A stretch of 63,808 nucleotides of DNA from an uncultured Clostridia bacterium (GCA_944391965.1 CALXVH010000006.1:1-63808), one strand, 5' to 3'; numbered from the stretch's first letter, positions 35,509 to 45,779 are shown. Notes: generated from the sequence alone by a model not told the origin. Numbers and translations are program-made.

Positions 35509-36891
35509 TTAAAATTCTACTTTTTCAGCAATCCAATTTTCTAATTCGTCAATATTTACTCTTACTTGTTCCATTGTATCCCTGTCTCTAATTGTTACAC
35601 AATTATCTTCTAATGTATCAAAATCTATTGTTACACAATAAGGTGTTCCTATTTCGTCTTCTCTTCTATATCTCTTTCCTATACTTCCTGCTTCATCATA
35701 ATCACACATAAATTTCTTTGCTAAATTTGTATATACTTCTGTTGCTTTTTCAGATAATTTTTTAGATAAAGGTAAAACTGCAACTTTATATGGGGCTAAA
35801 GCTGGATGTAAATGTAATACTGTTCTTACATCTCCTTCTGCTATTTCTTCCTCTTCATATGCGTTGCATAAGAAAGCTAATAATACTCTATCTGCTCCTA
35901 GTGATGGTTCTATAACATATGGTACATATTTTTCTCCTGTTTCTGGATCTAAATATGACATATCTTGGTTTGAATGGTTCATATGTTGTGTTAAGTCATA
36001 ATCTGTTCTATCTGCAATTCCCCATAATTCTCCCCATCCAAATGGGAATGCAAATTCTATATCTGTTGTTGCTTTGCTATAGAATACTAATTCTTCTTTT
36101 GAATGATCTCTTAAACGTATATTTTCTTTCTTCATTCCTAGGCTTAATAACCAGTTTTCACAATAATCTTTCCAATATTTATGCCATTCTAAATCTGTTC
36201 CTGGTTTACAGAAGAATTCTAGTTCCATTTGTTCAAATTCTCTTGTTCTAAATATAAAGTTTCCTGGTGTTATCTCATTTCTGAAAGCTTTTCCTATTTG
36301 TGCAATACCCATTGGCATTTTCTTTCTTGATGTTCTTAATACATTTTTAAAATCTACAAATATACCTTGTGCTGTTTCTGGTCTTAGATATATTTCTGCT
36401 GTCTTATCTTCTGTAACACCTTGGAATGTTTTAAACATTAAATTAAATTTACGTATATCTGTAAAATTTGTTTTACCACAATTAGGGCAAGGTATCTTAT
36501 TTTCATTAATAAAGTTTATTAATTGTTCATCACTCATACCATCTGCAATCATATCTTTTCCTTGGTCATGAGCCCATTCTTCTATTAATTTATCTGCTCT
36601 GTGTCTTGTTTTACATTCTTTACAATCAATTAATGGATCTGAGAATCCTCCAACATGACCTGATGCAACCCATGTTTCTGGATTCATTAATATTGCTGCA
36701 TCTAATCCTACAATATTTGGTTGTTCTTGAATAAATTTTTTTCTCCATGCGGCTTTAATATTATTTTTAAGCTCGTTTCCTAAAGGACCATAATCCCATG
36801 TATTTGCAAGTCCTCCATAAATCTCTGAACCTGGATATACATATCCTCTTGATTTGCATAATGCTACGATTTTTTCCATTGAATCTACCAT
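35509..36891 (-). CDS. glyS: Glycyl-tRNA synthetase, single-chain class II
   Basis: 460 residues, the eukaryote/archaea-like homodimeric form common in Firmicutes such as Bacillus relatives and mycoplasmas, not the alpha2beta2 type. It shows [17 protein letters not shown] at the start, a Cys pair CKECKTRH with CPNCGKTNF (zinc-like insert), motif 2 [21 protein letters not shown] and motif 3 [10 protein letters not shown]. It charges tRNA-Gly; three tRNA-Gly genes lie at 4-316. It is preceded by a glycine T-box leader (37039-37250), so expression should rise when uncharged tRNA-Gly accumulates. A GATAGGAGG site gives the start. Confidence 0.97.
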   Translation of the reverse strand: MVDSMEKIVALCKSRGYVYPGSEIYGGLANTWDYGPLGNELKNNIKAAWRKKFIQEQPNIVGLDAAILMNPETWVASGHVGGFSDPLIDCKECKTRHRADKLIEEWAHDQGKDMIADGMSDEQLINFINENKIPCPNCGKTNFTDIRKFNLMFKTFQGVTEDKTAEIYLRPETAQGIFVDFKNVLRTSRKKMPMGIAQIGKAFRNEITPGNFIFRTREFEQMELEFFCKPGTDLEWHKYWKDYCENWLLSLGMKKENIRLRDHSKEELVFYSKATTDIEFAFPFGWGELWGIADRTDYDLTQHMNHSNQDMSYLDPETGEKYVPYVIEPSLGADRVLLAFLCNAYEEEEIAEGDVRTVLHLHPALAPYKVAVLPLSKKLSEKATEVYTNLAKKFMCDYDEAGSIGKRYRREDEIGTPYCVTIDFDTLEDNCVTIRDRDTMEQVRVNIDELENWIAEKVEF

Positions 36892-36908
36892 AATAAAAAC
36901 CTCCTATC

Positions 36909-37033
36909 GGGATTAAGGGACGGTCTTTTTTTCCCTATCCTAAAAAAATAAAACTACTTAAGTACGAAAGTAATAAGCAGTTTTTTTATTTTTTATATTT
37001 GTAATAGGGATTTTAGGACCGTCCCCCAATCCC
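36909..37033. repeat. Inverted pair of GGGACGGTC repeats inserted before glyS
   Basis: A left copy (36909-36935, GGGATTAAGGGACGGTC then a T run and CCC) and a right copy in inverted sense (37007-37033, containing GGACCGTCCCCCAATCCC) frame a central imperfect hairpin (36951-36983, GAAA loop). The pair resembles a two-ended REP/MITE unit of about 125 bp. It sits between the T-box terminator and the glyS ribosome site, so any read-through glyS transcript contains it. Confidence 0.65.
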
Positions 37034-37038
37034 TATCT

Positions 37039-37250
37039 AAAAAACTTCCGTACCTAGCATATTAGCTAGGGACGAAAGTTATATTCCGCGGTTCCACCCT
37101 AATTGATAAATTTAATTATCCACTTCGTTAAAATTGTGCTCCAAAGCTCCCCATATTTTTTAGCTATTAGTTTACACCAACCACTAACTCTCTTTTAGCT
37201 TTAAAATACTTTTTCTTTTTCATCGCACTTATTAAATTTATATACTTATA
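37039..37250 (-). promoter_or_regulatory. Glycine T-box riboswitch leader of glyS
   Basis: On the minus strand the T-box sequence AGGGTGGAACCGCG lies at 37100-37087. It is followed by the terminator stem CTTTCGTCCCTAGC / GCTAGGTACGGAAG with a T6 tract (37039-37080). Upstream are the GATGAAAAAG opening of stem I, an AGAGAG bulge region and a TTGGTGTAAAC apical loop. The antiterminator forms only when uncharged tRNA binds. A GGN specifier is expected near TATGGGGAGC, but I could not fix the exact codon. Confidence 0.9.
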
Positions 37251-37273
37251 TCATATTATTTACAAAAAATCAA
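37245..37273 (-). promoter_or_regulatory. Promoter of the T-box-glyS transcript
   Basis: On the minus strand TTGATT (37273-37268), a 17-bp spacer and TATAAG (37250-37245) lie just before the T-box leader. The -10 overlaps the first T-box bases as annotated, so the leader begins about 37238. Confidence 0.6.
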
Positions 37274-37279
37274 GGATTA

Positions 37280-37585
37280 TTATTTAATAACACAAAAATA
37301 TATTGCCAAAACAATTTCTGTTATTAGAATTGTAGGAAATCCTATTGTAAATTTTAGCTTTTTAGTCTTATGTCTAAAAGTGTACATTCCAGCAATTCCA
37401 CCAATTCCGCCTCCAAGTAAAACTAATGTAAATAAACCTGCTTCACTTATTCTCCATTCACCTTTTTGCGCTCTTCTTTTATCCCACCACATAGCTGCAA
37501 AAGCTAATAAATTTATAACAATTAAGTATATTATAATATTTTTTGGTGTAAATATTGCTTCTAATAATAATTTATAGTCTAACAT
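37280..37585 (-). CDS. DUF1294 membrane protein
   Basis: 101 residues with three to four short hydrophobic segments and the DUF1294 signature: MWWDKRRAQKGEWRISE, then LLGGGIGGIAGMYTFRHKTKK. This family of small membrane proteins has no established function. It sits between polC and the glyS promoter on the same strand. The length is standard and the ATG has a usable GGAGA site. Confidence 0.88.
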   Translation of the reverse strand: MLDYKLLLEAIFTPKNIIIYLIVINLLAFAAMWWDKRRAQKGEWRISEAGLFTLVLLGGGIGGIAGMYTFRHKTKKLKFTIGFPTILITEIVLAIYFCVIK

Positions 37586-37687
37586 TATTCTCTCCTATAG
37601 TTTTATTGATTAAAATTAAAAACTTACAACAATCTATGAATTTATGCTAAATATTTGAACTTTAAGCTCAATCTCTAAAGTTCAAAA

Positions 37688-40600
37688 CTAAGCAAATAAA
37701 CTCATTTGATTACTTTCTGGCATTCCTTTTAAGCAACCTGCTGTTTTTAGTAATTCTATTACTGAGCTTCCTGCTTTTGCCCTCATTCTTATGTCATCTA
37801 TACACATAAATGGCTCTTCTTCCCTTGCTTTAACTATACTTTCTGCAGCAACAGTTCCAAGCCCAGGAATACTATTTAATGGTGGTCTTATTCCATCTTC
37901 TTCAGCAATAAACTTTGTACTATGAGATTTGTACAAATCAATTGGCAAGAAATTAATCCCTCTTTCATACATTTCTAATACTAGTTCTAGTATAGCATAC
38001 ATATTTTTATCTTTTGTCGTTGCATTATTCCCTGCTAGATCTATTTCTTTCATTTTGTTTAAAACTTTTTCTTTTCCGTGACACATTATATCACTATCAA
38101 ACTCATCTGCTCTTATTGTAAAATATGCAGTATAATATGCCTTTGGTTCGTGAACTTTAAACCATGCTATTCTAAATGCATTTGTAACATATGCTGCTGC
38201 ATGGGCTTTAGGGAACATATATTTTATCTTTTCACAAGATTTTATATACCATTCTGGAACATCCTGTTCCTTCATTAATTCTTTATATTGATCCCACTTA
38301 GGTTCTTTTCCTTTTGCTACCTTTCCTTTACGTACAGATTCCATTATTTTAAATGCATCATTTGGTGGCAAACCTTTTTTAATTAGGTATATCATTATAT
38401 CATCACGACAACATATTGCTTCTGATAATGTAACTGTTCCTGCATCTATTAGACTTTGTGCATTTCCAAGCCACACATCTGTACCATGTGACAATCCAGA
38501 TATACGAATTAATTCATCAAATCTTTTTGGTTTTGTATCTACTAACATTCCTCTAACAAATTTTGTACCAAATTCTGGTATTCCATAACTTCCAACTTCT
38601 GAATGTATTTGTTCTGGAGTTACACCTAATGCTTTAGTAGAACTAAAGATTGACATTGTTTCCTTATCATCTAAAGGTACTTTAGTTGGATCCACTCCTG
38701 TAATATCAAATAACATTCTTATCATTGTAGGATCATCATGACCAAGTATATCTAGTTTTAATAAGTTCTGGTCTATTGAGTGATAATCAAAATGTGTTGT
38801 TATAATGTCAGAATTAGGATCATCTGCTGGATGTTGTACCGGTGTAAATTCATATATTTCTCTACCTTTTGGGACAACTATAATTCCACCTGGGTGTTGT
38901 CCTGTTGTTCTTTTTATTCCTGTACAACCTTGTGAGATTCTTGCAACCTCTGCATTTGCAACTGGTATATTTCTTTCTTCATAATATTTTTTTACATAGC
39001 CAAAAGCTGTTTTATCTGCAACTGTACCAACTGTTCCAGCCTTAAATGTTGTACCCTTTCCAAATATAACTTCTGTATATCTATGTGCTTTTGCTTGATA
39101 TTCTCCAGAGAAGTTTAAATCTATATCAGGCTCTTTATCTCCATTAAATCCAAGGAATGTCTCGAATGGTATATCCATGCCATCTTTTACAAGTTTTGTT
39201 CCACATTTTGGACAATCTTTATCTGGTAAGTCAAATCCATTCTCATACCCATAATCTGTAAAATCAGAATACTTACAATTAGGACATCTATAATGTGGTG
39301 GAAGTGAATTAACTTCTGTTATACCTGTCATATTTGCAACAAATGATGAACCAACAGATCCTCTTGACCCAACGATATATCCATCTTCATTTGACTTCCA
39401 AACCAGTTTTTGTGCAATTATATACATAACGGAGAATCCATTTTTTATAATTGATGTTAATTCTTTATCAAGTCTTTCTTCAACTATAGTTGGAAGTGGA
39501 TCACCATATAATTCATGTGCTTTTGAATATGCAATTTCTTTGATAGTTGTTTCACAACCTGGTATATGTGGCGGACATTTTTCTGGTGATATTGGGCTAA
39601 TCCAATCACACATATCTGCCACTTTATTTGTATTTGTTACAACTACTTCATATGCTTTTTCTTCTCCCAAATATTCGAATTCCTTAAGCATTTCTTCTGT
39701 AGTTCTTAAATATAATGGCGCTTGATCATCTGCATCGTCATATCCTTGACCTGCTTGTAACATTCTTCTATAAATTTCATCAGATGGATCCATAAAGTGT
39801 ACATCACAAGTTGCTACAACTAATTTATTTAATTTTTCACCAATCTCTACAATTTTTCTATTTATATTTTTTAAACCTTCTTCATCTGCTACAGTTCCAT
39901 TTCTAATTAAGAAGTCATTATTTCCTAATGGCTGTATCTCTAAATAATCATAATCTTTTGCAATATCTTCTATTTCTTCGTCTGTTTTTCCCATTTCAAT
40001 TGCTTGATACAATTCTCCTGCTTCACAAGCACTTCCTAATATTAAGCCTTCTGAATATTTCTTATATACTGATTTTAAAATTCTTGGTTTTTTATAAAAA
40101 TAGTCTAAATGAGAAATTGATATTAATTTATATAAATTTTTTAGTCCTACATAATTTGTTGCTAATATTATAGCGTGATATGTAGGTAATTTCTTATAGT
40201 CTGCATCTCCTGAAACTTTTTTTGTAATATCATCTAATGTTTCGCAACCTTTATCTTTTAACATTTTAAGCATTACATTTAACACTTTTACAGTTGTATC
40301 AACATCATCTAATGCTCTATGAGCTACTTCTACTTTTATACCTAAATTTTCCGCAATTTTTCCTAGTTTATATTTCTTATAATCTGGGAATAAATCTTTT
40401 GCTAACCTTAATGTATCTAAATATGTATTTTCTAAGCTTAATCCTAACTCGTTTGCATTATATTTTAAAAATCCAATATCAAAATCTGCATTATGTGCGA
40501 CCAAAACTGAGTCTCCAACAAATTCTAATATTTTAGGCATAACTTTATCTATTGTTTCTGCATCTTTTACCATATCATCTGTAATATTGGTAACTTCTAC

Positions 40601-42445
40601 AACTCTTTGTGGTATTGGCTTTTCTGGATTTACGAAGCAAGAAAATTCATCTATTACCTCACCATTTTTTACTTTCATTATTCCAACTTCTGTAATTTTT
40701 TCTGTTCTAAATGAAAAACCTGTTGTTTCTAAGTCTAATACACAATAAGTTGTATCTATACTTTGTCCTTTAGAGAAAGAAACTGGAGATACTTTGTCTG
40801 GTGCAAGATATGCTTCTACACCATAAATTATTTTTATATCATGATTATCAAAACCTAATAATTTATGTGCTTCTGGGAATGCTTGTACAACACCATGATC
40901 TGTTATTGCAATAGATTTCATTCCCCACTTCATAGCTCTCTTTATTAAGTCGGTTGCAGATGTTATACCATCCATTTGACTCATCTTTGTATGCATATGA
41001 AGTTCTACTCTCTTCTCCTCTGCATTATCCATTCTTTCTTCTTTTTTAGGTGGCTCTATTTCTATAATAGTATATGCCATAACAGTAAGTTCATGAGAGA
41101 AAGAATCCATTTGTGCGGTTCCTGCTATCTTTATTGCTTTAGCACTTTTTATTCTTCCCATAATTTTCTTAGCATTTTTCTTATCCAAAAATGCTTTACA
41201 TGTTAATGTACTTGTTCCATCGTACAAATCAAAGCTATATAAAACTCTACCAGATTTTAATTCTCTATCTTCAGAATTTATTACTTCTCCTTCTAATGAA
41301 ACTTTTTTATCATCTACACCTAAATTTTTAATTTTTACAAGGGGTTCATTAATAGTTAAAGAAGTTCCCATTATTAGAGGTGAGCTATTATCCTCTTCTG
41401 GTAATTCTGGTACTTCTGCATCTGTTTCTATTACTGAATTTGCAATTATATTAACATCTCCAGCATATGTGTCTAATCCTGCTTTTCCTATAATTTTTAT
41501 AGCTTTTACTTTCTCTAGTTTTTCTAAGATACCATCTGCTTCTTCCATAGTTGTAAATGATTTACATGTCATTATACCTGTACCATCATACACATCCATT
41601 ATTATTATTTTCTTTCCAGATTTAGTATCTCTTGAATCTAATTCTACAATTCTTCCTTCTATCGTTACTTTACCAGTGTTTGCATTTATATCTTTTATTT
41701 TTACATGATTTTCTTTTGCTTTAGATGGTTTTCCAATAATGTAATCTAAATTATTATTTTCTATAACTGGTGGTGGCACCATTTCGCCTAATTCCTCTGG
41801 AGGAATATCGCTATCAGAAGGTAATGGTACATAATAGTCTGGTGGTTCCTGCATTTTAGCATTTGCTTTTTCTTCCTCATGTTTTTTCATTTCTTCTATT
41901 CTATTTCTTATTAATGTCTCTTCTAATAGCCTATTATTTTCTTCTTGTCTTGCTAATTCTTCTTTACTTATCTGTTCCTCTAAGTTAATTTTATATTCTT
42001 TTCCTAATAAGTTCTTTATTGTTATTTCTACTTGTTTATCTGTCTTTCTGGTTCGTAAAAAGTCTGCACCTTTTATATGCATCTTTACATTTATATTGTT
42101 ATTTTCTACCTCTATTGTACTTTTCATAAGTAAAATAGGTTTCATTAGTGGATGTTTATGTGCCATATAACATATTATATTTTTCCACTCATCTTTTACA
42201 TCAGGAATCTTTGTTCCGTCTTCATAATTAAATATCATTTCTATATCTTTTATTTGGAATCTCTCCATTAGATATTTTTCAAAATCCCACATATCTTTTA
42301 TTTGAACAAATTTATCTGTATTTAAAATGATAGTTAATTTATTAGTTTTTTTGTTTATCCCTATTTTACTTATATAACATTCTTGCATTTGCGAATTATT
42401 TTTATAGTCACTAAATATTTCCTTTATTTTCTTTAAGTTTTCCAA
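37688..42445 (-). CDS. polC: DNA polymerase III PolC, Gram-positive type, with two OB folds
   Basis: 1585 residues, longer than the usual ~1440. Order: N-terminal domain (1-240, with a charged linker near 160-230), OB fold 1 (about 248-340), OB fold 2 (about 369-462), PHP N part (HMHTKMSQMDG at 483), DEDDh proofreading exonuclease (LDLETTGFS from 570), remaining PHP, zinc-binding CPNC/CPKC, and palm with PDIDLNF. The two OB folds align along their length (KVTIEGRIVELDSRDTKSGK against KVSLEGEVINSEDRELKSGR), so they arose by internal duplication; B. subtilis PolC has one. It is the replicative polymerase, last of the pyrH-to-polC operon. Replication function is certain; the reason for a second OB fold is not. 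Confidence 0.96.
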   Translation of the reverse strand: MENLKKIKEIFSDYKNNSQMQECYISKIGINKKTNKLTIILNTDKFVQIKDMWDFEKYLMERFQIKDIEMIFNYEDGTKIPDVKDEWKNIICYMAHKHPLMKPILLMKSTIEVENNNINVKMHIKGADFLRTRKTDKQVEITIKNLLGKEYKINLEEQISKEELARQEENNRLLEETLIRNRIEEMKKHEEEKANAKMQEPPDYYVPLPSDSDIPPEELGEMVPPPVIENNNLDYIIGKPSKAKENHVKIKDINANTGKVTIEGRIVELDSRDTKSGKKIIIMDVYDGTGIMTCKSFTTMEEADGILEKLEKVKAIKIIGKAGLDTYAGDVNIIANSVIETDAEVPELPEEDNSSPLIMGTSLTINEPLVKIKNLGVDDKKVSLEGEVINSEDRELKSGRVLYSFDLYDGTSTLTCKAFLDKKNAKKIMGRIKSAKAIKIAGTAQMDSFSHELTVMAYTIIEIEPPKKEERMDNAEEKRVELHMHTKMSQMDGITSATDLIKRAMKWGMKSIAITDHGVVQAFPEAHKLLGFDNHDIKIIYGVEAYLAPDKVSPVSFSKGQSIDTTYCVLDLETTGFSFRTEKITEVGIMKVKNGEVIDEFSCFVNPEKPIPQRVVEVTNITDDMVKDAETIDKVMPKILEFVGDSVLVAHNADFDIGFLKYNANELGLSLENTYLDTLRLAKDLFPDYKKYKLGKIAENLGIKVEVAHRALDDVDTTVKVLNVMLKMLKDKGCETLDDITKKVSGDADYKKLPTYHAIILATNYVGLKNLYKLISISHLDYFYKKPRILKSVYKKYSEGLILGSACEAGELYQAIEMGKTDEEIEDIAKDYDYLEIQPLGNNDFLIRNGTVADEEGLKNINRKIVEIGEKLNKLVVATCDVHFMDPSDEIYRRMLQAGQGYDDADDQAPLYLRTTEEMLKEFEYLGEEKAYEVVVTNTNKVADMCDWISPISPEKCPPHIPGCETTIKEIAYSKAHELYGDPLPTIVEERLDKELTSIIKNGFSVMYIIAQKLVWKSNEDGYIVGSRGSVGSSFVANMTGITEVNSLPPHYRCPNCKYSDFTDYGYENGFDLPDKDCPKCGTKLVKDGMDIPFETFLGFNGDKEPDIDLNFSGEYQAKAHRYTEVIFGKGTTFKAGTVGTVADKTAFGYVKKYYEERNIPVANAEVARISQGCTGIKRTTGQHPGGIIVVPKGREIYEFTPVQHPADDPNSDIITTHFDYHSIDQNLLKLDILGHDDPTMIRMLFDITGVDPTKVPLDDKETMSIFSSTKALGVTPEQIHSEVGSYGIPEFGTKFVRGMLVDTKPKRFDELIRISGLSHGTDVWLGNAQSLIDAGTVTLSEAICCRDDIMIYLIKKGLPPNDAFKIMESVRKGKVAKGKEPKWDQYKELMKEQDVPEWYIKSCEKIKYMFPKAHAAAYVTNAFRIAWFKVHEPKAYYTAYFTIRADEFDSDIMCHGKEKVLNKMKEIDLAGNNATTKDKNMYAILELVLEMYERGINFLPIDLYKSHSTKFIAEEDGIRPPLNSIPGLGTVAAESIVKAREEEPFMCIDDIRMRAKAGSSVIELLKTAGCLKGMPESNQMSLFA

Positions 42446-42456
42446 TTTAGCATCTC

Positions 42457-42945
42457 CTATTTGTTATCAGTCGTTTTTTCTCCGATTACTTTTAGTATTT
42501 TCTCATATACTACTTTTACATCTTTTACTCCGTTTATAAAAATTATTTTTTGAGTTAATTTTTTATTATTTGTATATATCATTATCGTTCCTAATTTAAA
42601 AACTGTTTGTAAAAATGTTTGTCCATATTTTATCTGTGTAAATTCTGTATATTTTACTTCTTTTTCGTTATCATCTTTAATTTTATTGTTATATATTAAT
42701 TTATCATTGTAAAATTTATAATAGCTATTTCTATATTTTATCTTATTATAAACAGCATTTATTATTAAATATACAATGTATACAACTAATATTGCTACAC
42801 CATACCCTATTAGTTGGTTTTCAGCAATTAATACTGCTAAAATTAAAATAATAATTAATAAAGTTGTTACATGATTATATAAAAAGCTAAATAATACATT
42901 ATATTTTGGTTTTATTGTTAGTTTTGCTTCTTCTTTTTTATCCAT
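42457..42945 (-). CDS. Membrane protein with bacterial PH-like domain
   Basis: 162 residues from the ATG at 42945; GAGGT lies 7 nt before it, while the ATG two codons upstream touches that site. Two hydrophobic helices (about 25-65) are followed by a short PH-like (bPH2/YdbT-type) domain with strands TEFTQIKYGQTFLQTVF and LGTIMIYTNNK. Function is unknown. It lies between rseP and polC, where ispG is often found, spaced 8-14 bp from each side, so it is part of this operon. Confidence 0.7.
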   Translation of the reverse strand: MDKKEEAKLTIKPKYNVLFSFLYNHVTTLLIIILILAVLIAENQLIGYGVAILVVYIVYLIINAVYNKIKYRNSYYKFYNDKLIYNNKIKDDNEKEVKYTEFTQIKYGQTFLQTVFKLGTIMIYTNNKKLTQKIIFINGVKDVKVVYEKILKVIGEKTTDNK

Positions 42946-42959
42946 TTCCATACCTCTTT

Positions 42960-44228
42960 TTAAAAAATTCTTAAAATATCTTTATATGATATAAATATTG
43001 ATAATGATATTAAAATTACAAATCCTATCATTTGAATTCCAATTTCTAGCTCTTCTTTCATTGGCTTTCTTCTTATAGCTTCTATTAATAATATTAATAA
43101 TTTTCCACCATCCAATGCTGGTATTGGCAATAAATTTGTCACTCCTAGTGAAATAGAAATTATTGCAAGCATATATATAAAATCTACAAAGCCAGTTGTT
43201 TGTGATACCACACTAGAAATTCCAACAGGTCCCATCATTTGGTCTATTCCAACTTTACCAGTAAATAACATTTTTAAATTTTCCACTATTGATCCTAAAA
43301 AATCACCTGTTTTGAAAAATGCATAATAAATATTATTTGCAAAATTACTTTCTGCCATTTTAAAATTTATCCCTAAATAATATGTTGGAATTAAATCTAA
43401 TTGTAAGTTTACGTTAAGTATTTCACCATTTCTTTCTACTTCTACTTCTGCGGTATTGCTTTCACAAGTTTGTATTGCTTCTATCAATTTGTCCGCACTT
43501 TCTCTTACATCTACGCCATTAAATTTTGTGATTACATCATTTGTTTCTATTCCTGCTTTAGCTGCTGCACTCCCTTCGTCTATCTGCACTACTTGTGTTG
43601 CATTTTTGCCATTATTACTACTTGCCACATATATACCTGTACTTTTAGTTTGTTTTTCTGTCGGAGTTAATTTTACTTCTTTTTCTTCGTTATTTCTTTC
43701 TATTTGTATTGTTAGTTCTTCTCCATTTGAATTTTGAAGTATATCGTCTATATCTGTTTTAGTCTTTATATTTTTACCATTAATTTTTTCTATTTTATCT
43801 CCCTCATATATTCCGGCTTGTTCTGCAGCAAAGTCGGTTATAGTAGAATCTACAACTGTAGATACATTATTACCAATTGATGCCATTATTATAAAATATA
43901 CTAATATACCAAAAACAATATTTACTGTTGCACCTGCTGCAACAATAGCCATTCTTTTTGGTATACTAGCATTATTAAAAGCACGCTCATCTTCAGATTT
44001 AGTGTCTTCACCTTCTAATCTTACAAATCCTCCTAATGGGATTAATCTTAATTCATATTTCGTTTCTTTTCCTTGTTTTGTCCAAATCTTTGGTCCAAAA
44101 CCTATTGCAAATTCGTGTACTTTTACTTTAAATAATTTTGCTATAAAGAAATGTCCAGCTTCATGAATTAGTATTAGAAATCCCAATAAGAAAATTATTT
44201 TTATAGCATTTATTATAAAACCTAACAA
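42960..44228 (-). CDS. rseP: RIP site-2 metalloprotease RseP/RasP
   Basis: 422 residues. The zinc motif HEAGH (22-26) in the first membrane helix, and LPIPALDGGK with Asp373 in a late helix, form the intramembrane active site. Two PDZ-like domains lie between them (about 134-190 and 205-285). It cleaves membrane-bound anti-sigma factors and signal-peptide remnants within the bilayer. Its place after cdsA is standard, though dxr, normally between them, is missing. Confident. Confidence 0.96.
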   Translation of the reverse strand: MLGFIINAIKIIFLLGFLILIHEAGHFFIAKLFKVKVHEFAIGFGPKIWTKQGKETKYELRLIPLGGFVRLEGEDTKSEDERAFNNASIPKRMAIVAAGATVNIVFGILVYFIIMASIGNNVSTVVDSTITDFAAEQAGIYEGDKIEKINGKNIKTKTDIDDILQNSNGEELTIQIERNNEEKEVKLTPTEKQTKSTGIYVASSNNGKNATQVVQIDEGSAAAKAGIETNDVITKFNGVDVRESADKLIEAIQTCESNTAEVEVERNGEILNVNLQLDLIPTYYLGINFKMAESNFANNIYYAFFKTGDFLGSIVENLKMLFTGKVGIDQMMGPVGISSVVSQTTGFVDFIYMLAIISISLGVTNLLPIPALDGGKLLILLIEAIRRKPMKEELEIGIQMIGFVILISLSIFISYKDILRIF

Positions 44229-44244
44229 AGAGCAACCTCCTATT

Positions 44245-45054
44245 TTAAATTAGTACTAATAAAAAATATGCAAATGGAGCTATAAATATTATACTATCTA
44301 TTCTATCTAACATTCCTCCATGTCCTGGGATTAAATGTCCATAATCTTTTATTCCTGTATATCTTTTTATTGAAGATGCTGCAAAATCTCCCATTTGACT
44401 TAATAAACTTAAAATTAATCCAATAACAGTTATTAGTATGTAATTAATATTCATTCCACATAAATTATTTATTATTACAGTATATATTAATATAATTATA
44501 AGTGCTCCTACTGTTCCACCAACACAACCTTCTATTGTTTTATTAGGACTAATTTTACTAAATTTATGTTTTCCTATTAATTTACCACAAACATATGCAA
44601 AAATGTCTGTTCCCCATGATGCAAACATTGCATACCATATTAAAAATACACCATTTTCATCTGCTCTAATAATTGGCATAAACATTAAAAATATTACTAT
44701 ATAACATATTCCAAATAGTGTTACTGCTGCATCTATTACTGTTGTTTTCATTTTTGTTATTAAAATTTGTGCGAAACTTAGTAAAATTGCTATTGGTGCT
44801 ACAGATCCAATTATTAAAATTAAATATTCCTTTGGAAATACATGTATTAAAGCAATTGTTACACATGCTAAATAACCAAGCCATGTTAAAGGATTTGCTT
44901 TATTACTAACTTTAAAAGCATGCGCATATTCATGAAAACTTAAAGCTGCAATAATTGCAAAAGCAATATCAATCACTATTTGATTTCCAAAAATAAGAAT
45001 TAATGCTACTATGGGAAAACCTATTATCCCTGAAATTACTCTTTTTATACTCAT
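44245..45054 (-). CDS. cdsA: Phosphatidate cytidylyltransferase
   Basis: 269 residues, polytopic, with the signature SQMGDFAASSIKRYTGIKDYG followed by LIPGHGGMLDRIDSI. It makes CDP-diacylglycerol from phosphatidic acid (the PlsC product) and CTP at the membrane. The start overlaps the uppS stop by 1 bp (TAATG), so translation is coupled. Confident. Confidence 0.96.
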   Translation of the reverse strand: MSIKRVISGIIGFPIVALILIFGNQIVIDIAFAIIAALSFHEYAHAFKVSNKANPLTWLGYLACVTIALIHVFPKEYLILIIGSVAPIAILLSFAQILITKMKTTVIDAAVTLFGICYIVIFLMFMPIIRADENGVFLIWYAMFASWGTDIFAYVCGKLIGKHKFSKISPNKTIEGCVGGTVGALIIILIYTVIINNLCGMNINYILITVIGLILSLLSQMGDFAASSIKRYTGIKDYGHLIPGHGGMLDRIDSIIFIAPFAYFLLVLI

Positions 45055-45767
45055 TATTTTCCTCCAAATTTTCTATTTCTCTTTTGAAATTCTAAAATTG
45101 CATTATCAATGTCTTCTTCTGTAAAATCTGGCCATAATTTATCTAGAAATAGAAATTCTGAATATACAATTTGCCAAGGTAAGAAATTGCTTGTACGCAA
45201 TTCTCCACTTGTTCTAATAACTAAATCTGGATCTGGTTCTCCTCTAGTGTATAAATTAGCTGAAATAGTTTCCTCTGTAATATTATCTACGTCTAATTCA
45301 CCATTTTTTACTTGTTCTACTATTTTCTTAACTGCTGTCACAATTTCATTTCTTCCACCATAATTTAATGCAATATTAAATGTTACTCCTGTATTATCTT
45401 TAGTTCTCTCTTCGCATTTTCTTATACTCTTTTGCATTGCTTCTGAAAGAACTGATATATCTCCTAATACTTTAACTTTTATATTCTCTGTATCTGCCCT
45501 TTTACTATAGGCATCTAAATAATTTTGAAGAAGTAGCATAAGAGCACTTACTTCCTCTTCTGTCCTTTTCCAATTTTCTGTTGAAAAAGCATAAACTGTA
45601 ATATATCCTAACCCTATTTTATTAGCATATCTAACAATTTTTTCTAATGTTTTTGCACCTTCCTTATGCCCTAACTTTGCAGGAAGTCCTCTTTGTTTTG
45701 CCCACCTTCTATTTCCATCCATAATTATTGCAATATGCTTTGGAAAATTTTCTTTTTCAAATTCCAT
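45054..45767 (-). CDS. uppS: Undecaprenyl-diphosphate synthase (isoprenyl transferase)
   Basis: 237 residues with the catalytic Asp17 in IIMDGNRRWA, the FSTENWKR motif and the C-terminal RTSGELRTSNFLPWQ. It extends farnesyl diphosphate by cis-additions to the C55 lipid carrier for peptidoglycan. It lies 12 bp after frr and overlaps cdsA by 1 bp. Confident. Confidence 0.97.
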   Translation of the reverse strand: MEFEKENFPKHIAIIMDGNRRWAKQRGLPAKLGHKEGAKTLEKIVRYANKIGLGYITVYAFSTENWKRTEEEVSALMLLLQNYLDAYSKRADTENIKVKVLGDISVLSEAMQKSIRKCEERTKDNTGVTFNIALNYGGRNEIVTAVKKIVEQVKNGELDVDNITEETISANLYTRGEPDPDLVIRTSGELRTSNFLPWQIVYSEFLFLDKLWPDFTEEDIDNAILEFQKRNRKFGGK

Positions 45768-45779
45768 ATTAAACTCCTT

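Noticed and set aside
36951..36983. A second T-box or riboswitch in the glyS leader
   Set aside because: The hairpin is part of the inserted inverted repeat and lacks any T-box or aptamer consensus.
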